Shown: piece after piece, positions 31,763 through 33,251 of the stretch
Layout: every line of letters begins with the position of its first letter
How positions within the stretch are numbered: position 1 is the first letter of the stretch
Source: Candidatus Aenigmatarchaeota archaeon
GTDB lineage: Archaea > Aenigmatarchaeota > Aenigmatarchaeia > QMZP01 > JAFGSV01
Reading direction: 5' to 3'
Assembly (NCBI GenBank): GCA_021163005.1
Contig: JAGGXP010000041.1
Coordinates: 1 to 33,251, forward strand
Length of the DNA: 33,251 nt
Notes under the pieces: model-generated
Seen by the model: only the letters and a program-made list of their open reading frames with translations
What the model was told of the DNA's origin: nothing
The model's database searches: none
Position numbers and translations under genes: made by a program

Positions 31763-31855
31763 ATGAAAGCAGATTCAAAAGATGAGCTGAAGATGGAACA
31801 GGATATGTTAGACATAGCTCTGAAATACAAGAAGCTTCTCAAAAAACTTGAATAA
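31763..31855 (+). CDS. Small helical peptide after the Doc-like gene, 30 aa
   Basis: An ATG 15 nt after the Doc-like stop, preceded by AGGTGAT, opens a 30-codon frame ending in TAA. The peptide is one amphipathic charged helix (MEQDMLDIALKYKKLLKKLE at its end). Its position and coupling suggest a partner of the Doc-like protein, perhaps an antitoxin or regulator. It is shorter than any Phd-type antitoxin I know, so this is inference; a chance ORF is possible. Confidence 0.4.
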   Translation: MKADSKDELKMEQDMLDIALKYKKLLKKLE

Positions 31856-31888
31856 GCGAAGGATTTGTTTACGCAAAAGATGCGCTAC

Positions 31889-31897
31889 TTTTAAATA
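31889..31897 (+). promoter_or_regulatory. TATA box of the tRNA-Glu gene
   Basis: TTTTAAATA is centred about 32 nt before the first tRNA base. Transcription would start near 31919, a few bases upstream of the mature 5' end. Confidence 0.5.
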
Positions 31898-31956
31898 CAT
31901 CACACACAGAATTATAGTTACAATGCCCCTGTCGTCTAGACACCCTTTTCTGGTCA

Positions 31957-32041
31957 AGGCAGGCAAAAGCGCGCACCGGAAAATCAGAAAGTGGTGGGGA
32001 AATCCGGCCAATTTCCGGAATCGCATTTCCGGAAAGCCGAG
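31957..32041 (+). other. tRNA-Glu intron A (D arm), 85 nt
   Basis: The D arm must join GGTCA to AGGATACCGG, so 85 nt are removed. An AGG repeated at both borders leaves the exact cut open by up to three bases. With the cut at 31956/31957, TGGT pairs with GCCG (two G-U pairs) between 3-nt bulges CAA and AGA, and TTC pairs with GGA outside; the inner helix is poor, so the motif is relaxed. The intron contains TTTCCGGAA twice (32012-32020 and 32026-32034). Confidence 0.65.
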
Positions 32042-32058
32042 AGGATACCGGCCTTTCG

Positions 32059-32134
32059 ATTCGGTTCGAAAGGTTTGAGTCACAGGACGGCGCTCCTGCG
32101 GCAATGAAAGATGATCTGGATGTCCGAAGAAGAC
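32059..32134 (+). other. tRNA-Glu intron B at 37/38, 76 nt
   Basis: A complete bulge-helix-bulge is visible: outer helix CGGC with GCCG (anticodon stem), central 4-bp helix CTTT with GAAG, 3-nt bulges CGA and ACA, inner helix TTCGG with CCGAA. Cutting between the second and third bulge bases gives exactly the 37/38 junction, the canonical archaeal intron position. Confidence 0.85.
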
Positions 32135-32149
32135 AGCCGATGACCCGGG

Positions 32150-32179
32150 AAAGCATAAGGACAACTCATGCTTCGGGAA
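32150..32179 (+). other. tRNA-Glu intron C at 53/54 (T arm), 30 nt
   Basis: A textbook bulge-helix-bulge is present: outer helix TGA with TCA, central helix CCCG with CGGG, bulges GGA and AAT, inner helix AAGCAT with ATGCTT. Cleavage between the second and third bulge bases joins CCGGG to TTCAAAT and restores a perfect T arm. Unspliced, the T arm is not canonical. Position 53/54 is non-canonical. Confidence 0.85.
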
Positions 32180-32239
32180 TTCAAATCCCGGCGGGGGCAT
32201 ACATATTTATAAATGGGGCTTTCAGGAACAAGAAATAAG

Positions 32240-32350
32240 ATGATACATCATTATTTCGGGGTCGATCTGGATATCGTTCTGACCATCATAAAAAAAGACA
32301 TTCCCAAACTGAGAAAAATGCTGAAAATACTGAATGACATGGAGAAATAG
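32240..32350 (+). CDS. Small ORF, 36 aa, unknown
   Basis: An ATG 31 nt after a TATTTATAAA box (32204-32213) opens a 36-codon frame ending in TAG. The peptide is helical with a hydrophobic first half (FGVDLDIVLTIIKKDIPKL) and a basic second half. No family is recognised. The promoter at almost the right spacing favours a real small gene. Confidence 0.4.
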   Translation: MIHHYFGVDLDIVLTIIKKDIPKLRKMLKILNDMEK

Positions 32351-32480
32351 GTTGTATTTGCGCTTTTCCGGTGAATTTCTGTTTTACAGTTACCTATATA
32401 AGGAGCCGCTTCCAATAATAATTATAGTATAACAAATTTTAATATTAAAAATAATATAAATATTATAAATATTGAGAAAC

Positions 32481-32627
32481 ATGGCAAAGAAAGTCATGAG
32501 CATAACTGTAGACAAGGGACTGTTTTCTGAGTGGAAAAAATATACAGACGAGATGTGCATAAACTCGTCGAAGCTCATTGAGAAGCTCATGAAGGTTCAT
32601 CTTGAGAATAACAGGGGGGAATCATGA
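32481..32627 (+). CDS. Ribbon-helix-helix DNA-binding protein, 48 aa
   Basis: A short strand (KKVMSITVDKGLFSEWKKY) followed by two helices (DEMCINSSKLIEKLMKVHLE) is the MetJ/Arc ribbon-helix-helix fold, which binds DNA as a dimer through the strand. ATATAAATA at about 32453-32461 gives the promoter within a very AT-rich stretch (32411-32475). Its stop overlaps the ATG of the following secreted-protein gene (ATGA, 32624-32627), so it is translated together with it and may regulate the pair. Confidence 0.7.
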   Translation: MAKKVMSITVDKGLFSEWKKYTDEMCINSSKLIEKLMKVHLENNRGES

Positions 32628-33251
32628 AAAAAACACTGGTTTTCTTCTTTCTGATGGCATTATTCTTCATGATAACAGAAGCTTCCTCTATGAATGTATC
32701 GCTCTCTGACCAGGGAACCGGCGTGAAGCTTGTTTCAGACGGCCAGCTGGTGGACAACGGAAATCTGACTGTGAGCATATATGACAACGAAACCGGCGGC
32801 AATCTTGTTTACAGCGAAACCTTTGTGAATGCCATAAACAGGGGTGCATGGAATGTGATGCTCGGTGAGAATTCCTCGAATCCTCTTGACATCGACTATG
32901 GCAGAATCTACTACAAGGACTACTCCATAAACGGAGTTGACGTGGACTTTTACGACTATCTCGGAAACACGGTAGAGAGGCAGTTCTTCTATTCCCCGCT
33001 GGGGACGATAAGTCCTGAATACTTATCAGGCATGTGGGGCATCGGCGGAGTCGGTAGCAGGGTCTCAGCACAGGGAATGGTGCTCAGCCTCAGTTTCAAT
33101 GAACAGAACGTCATCGGCTCTCCCGGCAGCGAGACTGTTCTGGACAGCTCAGGGTATAACAACCACGGAAGCAATAACGGGGCAGTTTATGATTCAAGGG
33201 GCGGCTTCAACGGCGGCGGTGCCTTTGTCTTTGACGGCGTTGATGATTACA
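32624..33251 (+). CDS. Secreted protein with LamG/concanavalin-like domain (partial, runs off the end)
   Basis: A signal peptide (MKKTLVFFFLMALFFMITEA) leads into a beta-rich region (about 25-140). From about 147 comes a LamG-type jelly-roll start: MVLSLSFNEQ, then DSSGYNNHGSNNG and GGAFVFDGVDDY, the usual archaeal and bacterial pattern preceding carbohydrate-binding jelly rolls. The frame is open to the last base of the window, so the C-terminus is missing. It would be exported and probably cell-surface attached. It is translationally coupled to the ribbon-helix-helix gene, an unusual partner for a surface protein. Confidence 0.8.
   Translation, partial: MKKTLVFFFLMALFFMITEASSMNVSLSDQGTGVKLVSDGQLVDNGNLTVSIYDNETGGNLVYSETFVNAINRGAWNVMLGENSSNPLDIDYGRIYYKDYSINGVDVDFYDYLGNTVERQFFYSPLGTISPEYLSGMWGIGGVGSRVSAQGMVLSLSFNEQNVIGSPGSETVLDSSGYNNHGSNNGAVYDSRGGFNGGGAFVFDGVDDY

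Larger units (their letters stand above)
31925..32199 (+). tRNA. tRNA-Glu(UUC) interrupted by three introns
   Basis: Removing three segments gives a full cloverleaf. The acceptor strand GCCCCTG (31925-31931) pairs fully with CGGGGGC (32192-32198), followed by discriminator A. The D stem is GTCT with GGAT; the anticodon stem CCGGC (32048-32052) pairs with GCCGA (four of five pairs); the loop is CTTTCGA with anticodon TTC at 32055-32057. The variable loop is TGAC (no base 47, as in Glu tRNAs), and the T arm is CCGGG-TTCAAAT-CCCGG. U11-A24 and U13-G22 are Glu identity features. CCA is not encoded. The D loop carries about 9 extra bases (near 31940-31951), which may be a further insertion. The gene is 275 nt against about 75 nt for a normal tRNA. 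Confidence 0.88.

Noticed and set aside
346-32199. A 32-kb integrated element bounded by the two 16-bp tRNA-end copies
   Set aside because: The interval carries essential genes (gltX, valS, kae1, rps24e, rps27ae), so it is chromosome, not an element.
31925-32199. RNase P RNA or SRP RNA, because of the paired ends and about 275-nt length
   Set aside because: The conserved cores of both RNAs are missing, while removing BHB introns yields a complete tRNA-Glu.

Overview
This window is archaeal chromosome, most likely from a small-genome lineage of the DPANN type. The archaeal call rests on ribosomal proteins S24e and S27ae, a stand-alone Kae1, an archaeal-type ValRS, a presenilin-type protease, a GTP-dependent dephospho-CoA kinase domain and a tRNA with bulge-helix-bulge introns. 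Most transcription units also start leaderless, with an A/T box centred about 24-28 nt upstream of the start codon. The DPANN placement is inference from compactness and tRNA intron style; no marker here proves it.

Layout. 1-467 is AT-rich and gene-poor, with a decayed reading frame and a 16-bp copy of a tRNA 3' end. 468-4351 (minus strand) is an accessory island: two winged-helix proteins, an unrecognised 526-residue protein, a 64-residue ubiquitin-like protein ending in a native Gly-Gly, a small zinc-finger protein and a minimal E1-like adenylating enzyme. This is the most interesting part of the window. 4475-25506 is dense housekeeping sequence: a CPA2 antiporter, an EF-Tu-like pseudo-GTPase, a PfkB kinase, NadA, an AK6/dephospho-CoA kinase fusion, HtpX, UppS, acetyl-CoA synthetase, an Hjc-like nuclease, rhomboid, Kae1, S27ae, S24e, GluRS, a presenilin-like protease, ValRS and several small unknown proteins. 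25507-25961 has no convincing gene but carries two short tandem repeats and hairpins. 25962-26585 encodes a coiled-coil protein with an ESCRT-III-like layout. 26677-31353 is a three-gene set of large membrane-anchored surface proteins, the first with a VWA domain. 31388-33251 is a second accessory stretch: a Doc/Fic-like protein with a tiny partner, a tRNA-Glu(UUC) split by three introns, two small genes (one ribbon-helix-helix) and the start of a secreted LamG protein that runs off the window.

How the genes may work together. The Ubl, E1 and zinc-finger genes follow the 526-residue gene closely, each behind a strong Shine-Dalgarno site, so they look like one operon for Ubl activation, with either protein conjugation or sulfur transfer as the outcome. 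HtpX, rhomboid and the presenilin homologue give three membrane proteases within 11 kb. S24e-S27ae, with Kae1 nearby, is a familiar archaeal translation neighbourhood. A recurring architectural feature is five divergent gene pairs about 50 bp apart, each centred on a single palindromic A/T box that can serve as the TATA element for both leaderless genes.
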